From the NCBI RefSeq assembly GCF_910592395.1, contig NC_088317.1:2666001-2730000 (forward strand): a stretch of 64,000 nt of DNA, given 5' to 3'. Source of the DNA: Lineus longissimus (lineage: Eukaryota; Nemertea; Pilidiophora; Heteronemertea; Lineidae). Position numbers and translations under genes: made by a program. How positions within the stretch are numbered: the first letter of the stretch is position 1; each line of letters starts with the position of its first letter. Below, in pieces: positions 1-10,825 of this stretch. The notes below the pieces were generated by a model, which worked only from the letters and a program-made list of their open reading frames with translations, had not been told where the DNA came from and did not search any database.

Positions 1-599
1 AGTCAAAAAGGATCTCTGCTTCAAATTGGACATAAAGCTTTGGTGTACTGTATAATATAGAACTCGATGTGCTTCTGTATAAAGCTGTTGACCATTACAT
101 CATTGTTGGTTCAATTGTCAGACAATTGTATGGTGGACCAATAAGTGAGCAATTATTCACCAGTATTTTTAATCAATAATTGTAAACCCCTTTATTTGTG
201 TGAGTCCCACATAGCGTGCATATAGGGGTAAAATTGGGAATGCCACAAGGGGCACTTATCAAATAGACATTGAAAAATCCAGTTGACTGTTTTACAGAAA
301 TTAGTGGATGTTAAATCAGGAAAGCCTATTCTGTTGCTTGGAATATATTTCGGTAATCGATAATTCTGCAGTCCTTTTCCCGCAAAACTCCTAAGTGGCC
401 CAAAGAATTACATTGCAAATTTTTCCTAACAGCATAGGTTTTTAATCTAGCCGATGCAGGTAGAATCATGTTCGTCACATGCTTCTGTAGATATCATCTC
501 CGCAATGTTACCCTCAGATCAAGGATTTTTTAATAAAAACCAATGTTTTGAAACATGTCTTTATTAGTTACTGTATGTACACCAAGTGCAATTCGGACC
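1..599. other. Non-coding sequence, no feature seen
   Basis: AT-rich sequence with no convincing exon on either strand and no long repeat. It leads into the minisatellite that starts near 600-655. Confidence 0.5.
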
Positions 600-2010
600 T
601 TCTGTGTTTGGTAAACAGCCAGGCAGGAGCTGGGGGGTCAAATTGATGGTCGTTTTGAAAGACCAGGGACTATTCCTCCTGAAACACCAGCTGATCGTTG
701 TCAAGGATGGGGAAAAATACTGCCACACAAGCTTTAAAAGACAGGACAATTCCTCCTGCTACATCGGCCACAAGCTGTGAAAGGCGGAGGACTATTTCTC
801 CTGCTACACCAGCCACAGGCGCTATTTCTTTGCTCCACCACGCACATGTTGTGAAATATAGTGGACAATCCAGCCGCAAGGCGTGAAAGACGGGGTATTC
901 CCCTGCTTCACCAGCAACAGGTTGTAAAAGACAGGGGACTATTCTTCCTGCTACACCAGCCGCAGGTTGTGAAAAACAAGGGACCATTCTTCCTGCTACA
1001 CCAGCCGCAGGATGTGAAAAACAAGGGACTATTCCTCCTGCTACACCAGCCACAAGCTGTGAAAGACCGGGGACTATTTCTCCTGCTACACCAGTCACAA
1101 GCTGTGAAAGACAGGGGACTATTTCTCCTGCTACACCAGCCACAAGCTGTGAAAGACGGGGGACTATTTCTCCTGCTACACCAGCCACAAGCTGTGAAAG
1201 ACGGGGGACTATTTCTCCTGCTACACCAGCCACAAGCTGTGAAAGACGGGGGACTATTTCTCCTGCTACACCAGTCACAGGTTGTGAAAGACGGGGGACT
1301 ATTTCTCCTGCTTCTCCAGCCACAAGCTGTGTAAGACAAGGGACTATTTCTCCTGCTACACCAGCCACAAGCTGTGAAAGACTGGGACTATTTCTCCTGC
1401 TTCACCAGTCACAGGTTGTGAAAGACGGGGGACTACTCCTGTTACACTCGCAACGGGGGTGGTTAGAGACAGGCGACAATTCCTCATGCCACATCCGCAA
1501 CAAGTTGTGAGAGACAGGGGACTATTCCTCCTGCTGCACTACCCTCTGATTGTGAAAGACACTGAACAGGGGACATCGGACAGCAAGAACAACATGAAAA
1601 ATAAGAAGCTTAATCGGTGGAATATTCCTCCTGCTACACTAGCCACAAGCTGTGAAAGACGGGGGACTATTTCTCCTGCTACACCAGCCACAAGCTGTGA
1701 AAGACGGGGGACTATTTCTCCTGCTACACCAGTCACAAGCTGTGAAAGACGGGGGACTATTTCTCCTGCTACACCAGTCACAGATTGTGAAAGACGGGGG
1801 ACTACTCCTCCTGTTACACTCGCAACGGGGGTGGTGAGAGACAGGCGACAATTCCTCATGCCACATCCGCAACAAGTTGTGAGAGACAGGGGACTATTCC
1901 TCCTGCTGCACCAGCCACTGATTGTGAAAGACAGTGAACAGGGGACATCGGACAGCAAGAACAACATGGCAAATAAGAAGCTTGATCGGTTGACAACCTG
2001 TGACACCCAG
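600..2010. repeat. 45-base minisatellite with a 372-base higher-order duplication
   Basis: The unit is about 45 bases (GTGAAAGACGGGGGACTATT, then TCTCCTGCTACACCAGCCAC and a short remainder). Some 17 units run from about 655 to 1440 and a second block from about 1620 to 1810. A unique spacer starting at 1441 (GTTACACTCGCAACGGGGG) recurs at 1813, an offset of 372 bases, so spacer plus array was duplicated as a block. Early units near 600-780 and 870-960 are degenerate; units 1040-1300 are nearly identical. Since 45 and 372 are multiples of three, open frames of 140-230 codons exist on both strands and in several frames. That is a property of the period and not evidence of a gene. No flanking splice site, start context or known domain supports coding. 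Confidence 0.9.
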
Positions 2011-4246
2011 TAGTATTATTTGTGATAATAGAGACAATTACCACAATCTGTCTTCAGACGTTTTAGTTCTTCTTCATAAGTACAGATGTCTCTACTGTAC
2101 AAGGCGTAAACCCGTGGATTAGTCCCACCAAGAAGAGTACTTTTTGTTACCCGCCTGTGCTATCAAAACGTCATCGTCCTACGGCCGGTGTGCAAGGGAT
2201 AGTAGTCCTAGGGCTGATAGTCCGTGTAACAATGGCCCGCATTGCTAAATGTTTTGGTTAGGGTTAGCGGTACAATAGATCATGCTGCTTAATTGGTCAA
2301 ATACAATGCTACCGGACTATGACTCCAGGGGGACTATATCCGCTGTCACACCGGGCTGCCGCTGCCCTCGTATTTGCCACTCACTGTCTAAGAAGAGTAC
2401 AGCAGCCAGCTCAGCATTGGTTTAATTGAGGAGGTGAAAAAACTCATCGCCATCTGGCATGAGACATTTCAAGTACGTCGCACAGGGGGATAAAGTACCG
2501 TGACCACTGAACATTGTCAATAGGACAGATGAAGTGTCTCGTCGGACATCTGGTTGCGTCAACTAATGGCCGAGTACATACGAATATCTCTTCGACGTCA
2601 GAGGCAAGTTACATGTACATAATGTACTTCATAACGCAGACACCGCTCTCAATACCAATCCAACCAGCATTCACGAACTAAGAAAACAAGTACATGTACA
2701 TTCCTTATTTTCTCCTTTTTATTATTGTAGTCACTCAATGCATTGGCATGCAGTTCGTCAGTTAGCCTATTATATACTAACTAGCATTGTACCCGTGGCG
2801 CAGGCAGGTTCAAATGGGCTATACCTTGAATAGATTGAATTGCAATGAAAATCTAATGCAATATCAAAGGAGCAATATTGAAGAGACAAATTAAACCAAC
2901 CATTTGTCCACAGACTCGGACCCTGTGGCGTGCTGTATGCGTGCATATAAAAGTAAATCAATTGGTCCGAATGAGATGATGAGGCAATGTGAATATACCT
3001 CGTTCCTTAGTCAGCAATATGCCCCTTTTTATACGGAGAAGAAGGAGAACCCAGATAGGCCTTCACATGTCGGCCTCCAAATGGCTCGGACCAATTGCAC
3101 TATCACTACTAAAACTTTAAAATGCGTTGTTGATGTTCAGCACCGTGAGCAGCTCCTTGATAAGGCCATGCCAAGTTCAGAGTGCCTCTTCAGATACATC
3201 AAGTTTTGAAAGCTGTGGTGAGCACATAAACATACCATTGTAACCTTAATTTGAAAATCCCTTCATAATCAAGGGCTAGCTCTGGCTAATACAGTACCAA
3301 TATACGATAGACCATCAATTTGACCCCAGCTCCTTACTGCGGGAAAACCCAAGTCCAGCAACCAAAAGTATCAAAATACATTTTTGTTTACATTTGAACT
3401 GCACACATGCGTTTGTTTACAATTTCTTTCCCGCGAAATCTCGAAGATCAGGTGACCTACAATCGTGGATTGAAAATAACATTAACCTTGGTTCAGCAGG
3501 TCAACACGTGTACAGGCTGTTCCAATCATCCCCCTACAGCCAGCCGTTCAACAGGTAGTGTTAGTATCCCCACAGGGAGTGCAGGTGATTCATTAATCCC
3601 CTGCATAACTAAACAGCAATGGCTTGGCTTCCGTGAGTGATAAGGAGAATTGACTGTGTCCGATTAAAATTCCCTCATTACTGCTCCGCTGAAGTAAATT
3701 TCCGAAAATAAACATGACGTTGCATCAGGATAACATATCACCTGCAAACGTGCAAAATTTCGAGGCGAAACACTACCCCCAAATGGCACTTTAGCGAGCC
3801 GCCTTATAGTATTATGATATAGATGTACATTATTTACATAGTATGTGCCTGAATGAAAACGTTTGCGCAAGAACATCCTGAGTGCACGACAAAGACAGGT
3901 TGCGCTCGCCCTTCTAAATACTGGTGGCCTCCAGAGGTGGTCTCGGGGTGGTCCATGTCCCAAATATAGTCTTCTCATGGATGGGAGAGGGTCGAAGCCA
4001 ATCCACTGCATCCAGGGTGTACATTTAAACAGAGGTAGACTGTTACAGGAGACTTTTTGGCAACTATTGTCCTTATCGAGTACGCACGTTGATTTCAACG
4101 ACATTTCTTCAACTCAATTTGCTTTGATTTGAAAGGAACAAAATTTATGTACACTGTCTTTCCATCTCACTGAACACATTGGAAGTTTCAAAACATATGC
4201 ACATGGTCCTGCCTCTCGCTGAAAACTATTATGCATATTTACCCAA
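2011..4246. other. Intergenic DNA downstream of the TNF-like gene
   Basis: No exon is recognised. Around 2783-2815 the text CATTGTACCCGTGGCGCAGG resembles the ends of common invertebrate repeats. At 3988-4022 there is a decayed relative of the short dispersed motif seen at 4930-4964 and 12468-12496. Open frames at 2904-3209 (+) and 3664-4104 (-) show no domain and no usable splice sites. The 3'UTR of the TNF-like gene should lie just below 4247, but I saw no clear AATAAA on the minus strand close to the stop. Confidence 0.4.
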
Positions 4247-7200
4247 TCAAGAGAATTTGATAAGTCCGAGGTAGGCAGTTTCGGCGACATGCCAGGTCTT
4301 CCGCGGCGTTCTTGTGTTCAGCTTAATGTACACCTGCGCCCCGGCCTCAAGTCTTGCCAAGACTCCCATATAGCAAGTACGGATAGATTCCACTAATGTA
4401 TCCTTTTGTGTTGAGCTGTCCCTTGCAGTCTTGTAGCCGGCCGTCTCTGAACATTGTGCTGTTGGCCTTGGTTTATTCGTCCCTGAGCTGACCACTATGC
4501 TAGCGGATGCGTAATCATCAAAGTCTTCTTGGATCAGCTGAAAAGGAAGTTAGAAAGTTAGAAAATCACAAATTGTAATATGAAATAAAACATTTCTACA
4601 ATCTGGTTGTGACTTTGTCCTCGTAGTACAAATTTAGGCAGAAAAGGGGACTTTTGAGGTCTATTTCAATTGCGGGGAAAGAAAACTTTGAGCCCCACGG
4701 GACCTACCTGGCCATATATAAAATACACGCCACTCATGGTGACCTTGACCCTGCCCTGAAGGTCATCCAACTGGTAGAGTTTCTTGGCGTCGTTAGACAT
4801 CCACTCCGCGTACTGCCACAAGCACACCCTCCCATCTGGAACATAAACGAAATTAATGTAAACTCGCCCAGGAGCCGCCCTGAGAGTCTAGGAGGCAGCA
4901 CATTTCTTGCGGACAATCACAGGAAGCCTACACTCCGGATGCAGTGGACCGGCCTCGTCCCTCACCATAGAGGAAGGACGAAATGGACTGCAGATGAGTT
5001 TAAGTTTAAGGAAGCCAGACGTGCTTGGTTTGAAACATAATCGATGTCCTCCTGGCAATATATATCCTTGGACCATTTTGTGTTTTTTGGATGACCCCGA
5101 GTTACAAACGTATGGTGATCGTGGACTGCTGAATGGTACTGTGAATAGTTCCCTCCTTGTTTTAATCATGAAAAAGGGATAGGCCTACCTTTTGATGTTA
5201 AGATGCGGTCGTTGTTCTTAATCTTATTGTCGCACTCAGCTAGAAATACAAATGTAGATGGAGCCTTATTAGAGCTTTCAAGTTTTTCAAATCAGTGGTG
5301 ACCCCGGATGTGGATGGGGGGGGGGGGGTGACCATTGCGCCATGGTTGTCTAGGGCCGTTTGTTGAGAAATAAAAATACCAGTAGATGGAACTTCTTGTC
5401 GATGCAAGCCTCGGGAGAATCTACTCTACTACCATAGACGATTTGTCCCACTTACGTTTTGGAGTGTTGCTTCCTACAAATTGTCCCAGGCGGGATTTAT
5501 ACTGAAAACAAAATGATTGACAACATTGGTCAGGAATTCGAAAAACAACAATTCCCGATGAACTTTTCATGACAATCCAGCCAACCTTTCTGGTGTGTTT
5601 TATAACGTTCGCCCCGAACCTTGGCCGACTCCGTGGCCTTTTTGTCTTTTGTGACAACTTCTGTTCTTAAGACGCAACTACTATAATTTATCGTCCTGAT
5701 TGTTGGACATTAAACAAAGGGCATATATTCATCATGGGAAAGCCATTTACTCACCAGTTTATCATGGGCTTCAACAAAGAAATTTTCTTCTGGAAATCAA
5801 ATAAACAGACAGAAGTCAGTGTCCGAGGATGTGCTGGAAAAGGTTCTACAAGAAAACAACGATAACAACGACAAAGCCTTCTGCTTCATCGACATGCATG
5901 ACCGATTTGAAAACAATTATCGGTTACAAAAGCGAGCATTTACTGCAACAAGTCTCCGCTAGCAGCTTGAAGTAAATGCTAAAACTCTACTAGGACCTCA
6001 TAGATCATAGTAGTATGATATAATTGCACATTTGCACTGCACACTTCAATAAGCGCCGCGCCTTGCGGGAGCAAATGATGGACAGTGCATGCGTGCTAGC
6101 CGTGTAGCAGTTGAAAATGTTCCCCAGGAAAACGTGTCTAGCTCTCTTCGATCTTGTCTTCTGACGGATTATGGCTTGTGTGCATGGCCCTTTTTCGCAC
6201 TGTACTTGTTATGGTTGGGGGAGGGGGTCTGGCGAGTAAGAAGTATAAGAGTAAGACCAAAGCGTCTCGGATGGCATAATCGAGACGTGATCCTGATGGG
6301 ACTCTCACCTCTCGAACTTTTCGCCAGTATCTTCTGAATCATATCATTCAAAGCCGTAAGGTTACTTTGCATATTCTGCAGCTGTTCGGATTGTTCCCTC
6401 GCTTGACTTCGGGCTTTTCGATTGCAGCATTTTTTGCATGGCTGCCTTTCCTTGTGCTTTTGTGTAGAACATTTGCATTCTGAAAAAAGGCATGGAGGTT
6501 AGCTTATTGAAATAGGCTCCAATCTGCTACGCTCCGCCGCTCGGCGCTGTACACGTAGTTGGAAGGACCCCAAATTGTCCTCATCAGTGCTAATAAAGTT
6601 GTATAAAGAGAGAGATTCTGCGAGGACAAAGTCACAACCAGACGACCAGTGTGGTCAGGCCATCTGTTCGACAATCTGAGGATAGCATTTTCTGGGTTTC
6701 CATGTTTCCATGTCTCCATATGTTTCAAGTTATTATGTGTCAAATCGCAAAGGTGCAGTCCAACATTGCATCCATGTTGTGATCAATGCACGGCAACAAA
6801 CTAGGCCTATGACAACTTTTTTAGGGAGACCATGCAATTTGCATTAAAGATACCTAGGCAGTGGCGATGAAAACCACTTCCTGGTTCATGATACCGATGC
6901 CTGGGTTCAATGATCAATCGTGGCATCCAAAAACCTACCCTTGCATTTCGTTTTCTCGCGGCTCTTTTTCCCGCTCTCTTTTATACCACTCTTTTTCTCG
7001 GCGCTCTTTTTCCCGCTCTCCTTTTTTCCACGTCTTTTCCCACTCTTTTTCCAGCGCTTAGACCGACGTACTCTGATGACTGTTCTCTGTGGATCCATTG
7101 AGGAATGTTCATCAAATGACCTTTCAACTTCTTCACCGGAATCGTCCTCAACAGGGAAACCATATCTGTCATCAAACTCTAAAACTCCTGAAACGCCATC

Positions 7201-7413
7201 TTTGAATCCGAGAAGGCCAGTTTTGACCCCAATTACGCCATCTTGAACCTCGTGTTTTTGCAGCGTCTTTACCTCCTCTCGCAAAGGAATCAGCAGAGTC
7301 CACAGAACGACAGTCAGAATCGAGTTCACAATGCACACAATGAGGACAGTCAAAAACTTCCATGAAACCTTTGGTCGGGGTCTTTGTTTCCCCCCTCTTT
7401 CTGCATAATCCAT
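4247..7413 (-). CDS. EDA-like: TNF-superfamily ligand, ectodysplasin-like, complete seven-exon gene
   Basis: Type II membrane cytokine expected to bind a TNF-receptor-family protein as a trimer. Exons in transcript order: 6939-7413, 6309-6479, 5755-5789, 5456-5501, 5189-5239, 4708-4835, 4247-4537. All junctions are GT-AG and keep phase, giving 398 aa (human EDA is about 391). Residues 1-19 are cytosolic. A hydrophobic segment spans 20-43. A furin-type site RVRR is at 114-117, followed by a Lys/Ser/Gly-rich stretch to 158. Cysteines at 157, 160, 162, 173, 176 and 177 precede a short coiled-coil-like segment. The TNF homology domain runs from about 228 to 398, with GQFVGS at 233-238, GVYFIYGQ at 295-302, a likely disulphide pair C331/C357, and the terminal strand AYLGLIKFS. 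The start ATG follows an in-frame TAG with no other Met between. EDA's collagen repeat is absent. Exons 3-5 are tiny (35, 46 and 51 nt). EDA/Eiger affinity is inferred; membership of the TNF family is firm. Confidence 0.9.
4930..4964 (-). repeat. Short dispersed repeat motif
   Basis: Inside a TNF-gene intron, the minus-strand text GACGAGGCCGGTCCACTGCA followed by TCCGGAGTG recurs at 12468-12496 on the plus strand with one change, and in decayed form at 3988-4022. It is probably part of an interspersed element whose ends I could not define. Confidence 0.6.
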
Positions 7414-7985
7414 TGCAAACCAATGTATACTGATGACTTGATGTTTCCAAATTGCCAGTGCACATAGACCAGAATCCCTTGTCTATTCGGTAGCTTTCCA
7501 AAGTGAAATGCAAATATTTCAGATCGTCGTAGATCCCTCAACATGGGTCGGACATATTATTAGGCGCCCCGATTTCCCCCTTACCAGAATACCTCGTATT
7601 TGTATACATGGTAACCGTGCACCTCTGTGGTTCGTCGAATCGAAGCAATCTAAACCCTGGCAAGCCGTTGTCTGTTGACCCGTCAAAACAACTTCTTTTT
7701 CCAGACTTCTGCAATAGAAATGTTCTTGGCCTATTGAAAAAGGCTTATTATGATATCAAATCTACATCTATATATATTCGTCCTCGTTCCTGATGAGTAA
7801 ACTACTGCTCATGTATAAGTTCACGTCGTAGGTACAGATTTCCAGGTATAACGAGTGTGGGGTAAACCATCCCAGGGCTGAGGTGTTCTGCTTGACTTAA
7901 CAGTCTGGAAAGGTCAAAGCTTCAATAACTCTAACGTCTTGAATATAAATATCACATTTTTTTATCTGCTTCATGCCTCGTTTTT
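7414..7985. other. 5' flank of the TNF-like gene
   Basis: This region should hold the 5'UTR and promoter of the minus-strand TNF-like gene. The reading frame is closed by an in-frame TAG about 75 bases upstream of the ATG. No TATA box or other element is clear enough to call. Confidence 0.4.
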
Positions 7986-8036
7986 AGCTCACCTCTTAGC
8001 AGAGGTGAGCTTATCCCATACCGTGGCGTCCGTCGT

Positions 8037-8071
<35 letters not shown>

Positions 8072-9121
8072 CGTCGTCGTCCGTCGTCCGTTAGCAGGGC
8101 ACGTTTCGTAACTGTTAGAGCTATTGAGTTGAAACTTGGTGCACATGTACCCTTATGTAATGACACCTTGGAGACCAAGTTTCGGTCCGATTCGTTTCAT
8201 GGTTTGGCCACCAGGGGGCCAAATGTTAAAAGTGAAAATATGCAATATCTCCCTTAATAGTAGTCGGGAAATTTTGAAAAAAATATGGTAGGTACTTCTA
8301 GCAAAGGTGCATCATATATCCTCCGGGTTTTTGATTTGACCTCCTTTTCAAGGTCACAGAGGTCAAATGGTGTAAATTGGCCGTTAGGATGTAACGATGG
8401 CACGTTTCTAAACTGCAATGACTATTGATACCAAATTTGGTACACATTTACCCCTTAGTCAGGTGATCTCAGGGACCGAAGTTTGGTCCAATATGATTCA
8501 CCACTTGACCACCAGGGGGCAAAATCCAAAAACCTTAAAAATGTGATTATTCCTTAACTTCTTGCTCGATTGCCACCAATTTGATATCATGGGTACATCT
8601 AACCACCATACAGTATATGTCACACAGGTTTTTAATTTGACCTTCTTGTCAAGGTCACAGAGGTCAAATGGCGTAAATTCGCCGTCAGGCCGTAACTATG
8701 GCACGTTTCTTAACTGCAATGACTATTGATCACAAATTAAGTACACATGTACCCCTTGGTCAGGTGATCTCAGGTACCGAAGTTTGGTGCGATCTGATTT
8801 GCCGTTTGGCCTCCAGGGAGGGGGCCAAATCCTAAATTCTTCAAAATGCCATTATTCCTAGTAATGACTTGCCCGATTGGCACCAATTTTATATCATAGG
8901 TACATTTAATTCTAACAACCATTCAATGTGTCACCCGGGTCTTCTTTGATTTGACCTACTTTTCAAGGTCACAGAGGTCGAATGTACTGTAAATTGGCCA
9001 ATTTGGGGAAATTATAATTGCTTGGACCTACATCAAACCTAACACTACATGACACAATACCATGCTCTTTATCCATCTTTCCTCCACATGAGGTGAGCAC
9101 AATGGCCCTGGCCATTTCATT
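7986..9121. mobile_element. GTC-rich dispersed repeat with ~300-base internal monomers
   Basis: The element opens with AGCTCACCTCTTAGCAGAGG, a short inverted repeat around GAGGTGAGC, then a (CGT)n tract at about 8030-8095. It closes with GAGGTGAGCACAATGGCCCT near 9091-9110. Between these lie three diverged monomers of about 300 bases, each carrying a 'CACGTTTCTTAACTGC'-like block, a 'CCAGGGGGC' block and the motif TCAAGGTCACAGAGGTCA at 8348, 8649 and 8963. A shorter relative is at 19518-19971. The family has no protein-coding capacity. The start motif, the GTC tract and the GGTGAGC ends are of a type common in marine invertebrate genomes; the transposon class is unknown to me. Confidence 0.8.
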
Positions 9122-9234
9122 TTAATATCGGCCGGTATCCGGGATCGCATGGCGCTTAGCCAAAACTAATTTTGGCACCAACGACGTACATGTTGTGCTT
9201 CGCGACAGCTATACTCTAACCTCTCATGCCATCT

Positions 9235-9320
9235 TGATATACAATTCAAATTCAAATTCAAAATTGTTTATTGTGACCTTATAAAAATGTTTTACATAGG
9301 TTGAAAAGACAAGACACTTA
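9235..9320 (-). mobile_element. 3' end of a LINE-type retroposon, reverse orientation
   Basis: Read on the minus strand, the sequence ends in AATAAACAATTTTGAATTTG and more TTTGAA units. This matches the tail of the plus-strand LINE at 12360-12394 (AATAAACTAATTTGAATTTG). The 5' limit of this fragment is not clear and no coding remnant was recognised. Confidence 0.6.
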
Positions 9321-10825
9321 GATGGCTAAGCACCGTCATAAGAAAGGGTTCTTATCCCAGATAAGACAATCCGGGATAGAGATCACTTCAAGATGGGGCT
9401 ATACCTGCATCCATCCGAAAGGATCTGCATTATATTTTCTGACTATGTTCAGTATTTTTCGGACCATTGATTATCTGATTCATGCAATTCATGGCGTTTT
9501 GCCAGAGGCTAAAGTATCTAGAACGGCACTCTCCGAAACATCATCCCTGACATTTAAACTGTAAAAGGGGTCATTGATAAACACCTCTCACAGCACGGAT
9601 TTCAGATTTCTTTTTTTGGTCTTTTATGCGGGAGGAACCATCCGGCCTTTCAATGACAAGCCAAAATGGGAGAAAAGGCGTGCTGCATGCTGCACCTGTC
9701 GGAATTAGCCGGCCTGTAGCCGTCAGTGAAATCGCACTCCAGGGCATCATTCTAGATTTCAAAATTTATATGGGCCATCTACTATCTACTCGGATTTCCC
9801 GGCGTCCAATTTTTACCAGGAAGAATCGCACTAGGTTATGCCATGGAGGTATAAATAATCTTATTTATACCTCCATGGTCAGTCGTATCCTCCTCCCCTC
9901 GCACACGTTACTGAGCTCGGCAATCTTGACACTAGAGACGCTGATTTCGTTCCCAACAACTTTTTTATATCGCGGGTCGATGGTGCCGAGTGTTGGCCTA
10001 GTCTGACTCTGAGATTGTGGGTATAGAATGGGCCGAACATGATATGAGAAAGCGAAACCACTCCAAGATATAGATTAGAATATAAGTAATCTATTACCAA
10101 AGGCCCATAGGACAATAGTACACAGATATACAATACCGGTGTAAAAAGAATGGACGTCCTAGGAATGCAGGACCCCATACAATAGCTGTGTATTGTCAAC
10201 AAATGTGGTTAATGGTTTGGTTTAGCTACATAATCTTCAACAAAGGAGCTCGGCGACTCTATTCGGACTTAGGACTCCGGGGGGGGGGGGGGACTTGCAT
10301 TTCTTTCACACAGTATACAATAAAGGCTCTCTAATGAACTTGATCGAATCTGTGGTCGTGGCCAATTTCAGTCCGGTTACACTACACTCATCCTGAGGAA
10401 ATCATGGGTTAATGTTCGCTTTCCCAACCCTGCACACAGTCGGCCTCAGGATGCACTACACTATGCGATTGGTCATACACTGCTGCAAGTGGCTGATACC
10501 ATTGCAACAGTACTTTGAAGCTAATATACTGGCAGAGAGAATATCTTTAAATAATATGTCTGCTTATTGGAGAATGCCTGGCTAGGATCCTATTCCCCCA
10601 TGCTCCCATAATGGGATTCCCGCGCACTATTGTTGCTAACCGCCAACACTTGCGCTGAATAAATTACAGATAAAGCCCCCTTCACTCCAATGCATACGAA
10701 TTGCGTAACATTGGAAGATACTATTTTACATGTGGATCGGGGATCAATCAGGCTTTTTGGCTGGATTCAAGTTGAATTAATGACCCACTAGCTTGCCATC
10801 TGGACATGGCATTCGCCGAGGACAT
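9321..10825. other. Non-coding sequence between two retroposon fragments
   Basis: No exon is recognised. It contains the perfect hairpin at 9841-9878 and a G14 run at 10279-10292. Open frames at 9626-10006 (+) and 9879-10202 (-) lack domains and are broken by the hairpin context. Confidence 0.4.
9841..9878. repeat. Perfect 38-base hairpin (18-base arms, 2-base loop)
   Basis: The left arm CCATGGAGGTATAAATAA is followed by TC and the exact reverse complement TTATTTATACCTCCATGG. It is long for chance and has almost no loop, as in cruciform-forming palindromes or the junction of a foldback element. Confidence 0.9.

Noticed and set aside
670-1368. 232-codon open frame on the minus strand (and others on both strands) in the minisatellite
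   Set aside because: Openness in several frames follows from a 45-base period without stops in the unit; there is no domain, start context or splice partner.
600-2010. CRISPR-like array
   Set aside because: Units are contiguous with no unique spacers and the host is an animal; this is a minisatellite.
3664-4104. 146-codon minus-strand frame downstream of the TNF-like gene
   Set aside because: No recognised domain, no matching splice sites, and it overlaps a decayed repeat.
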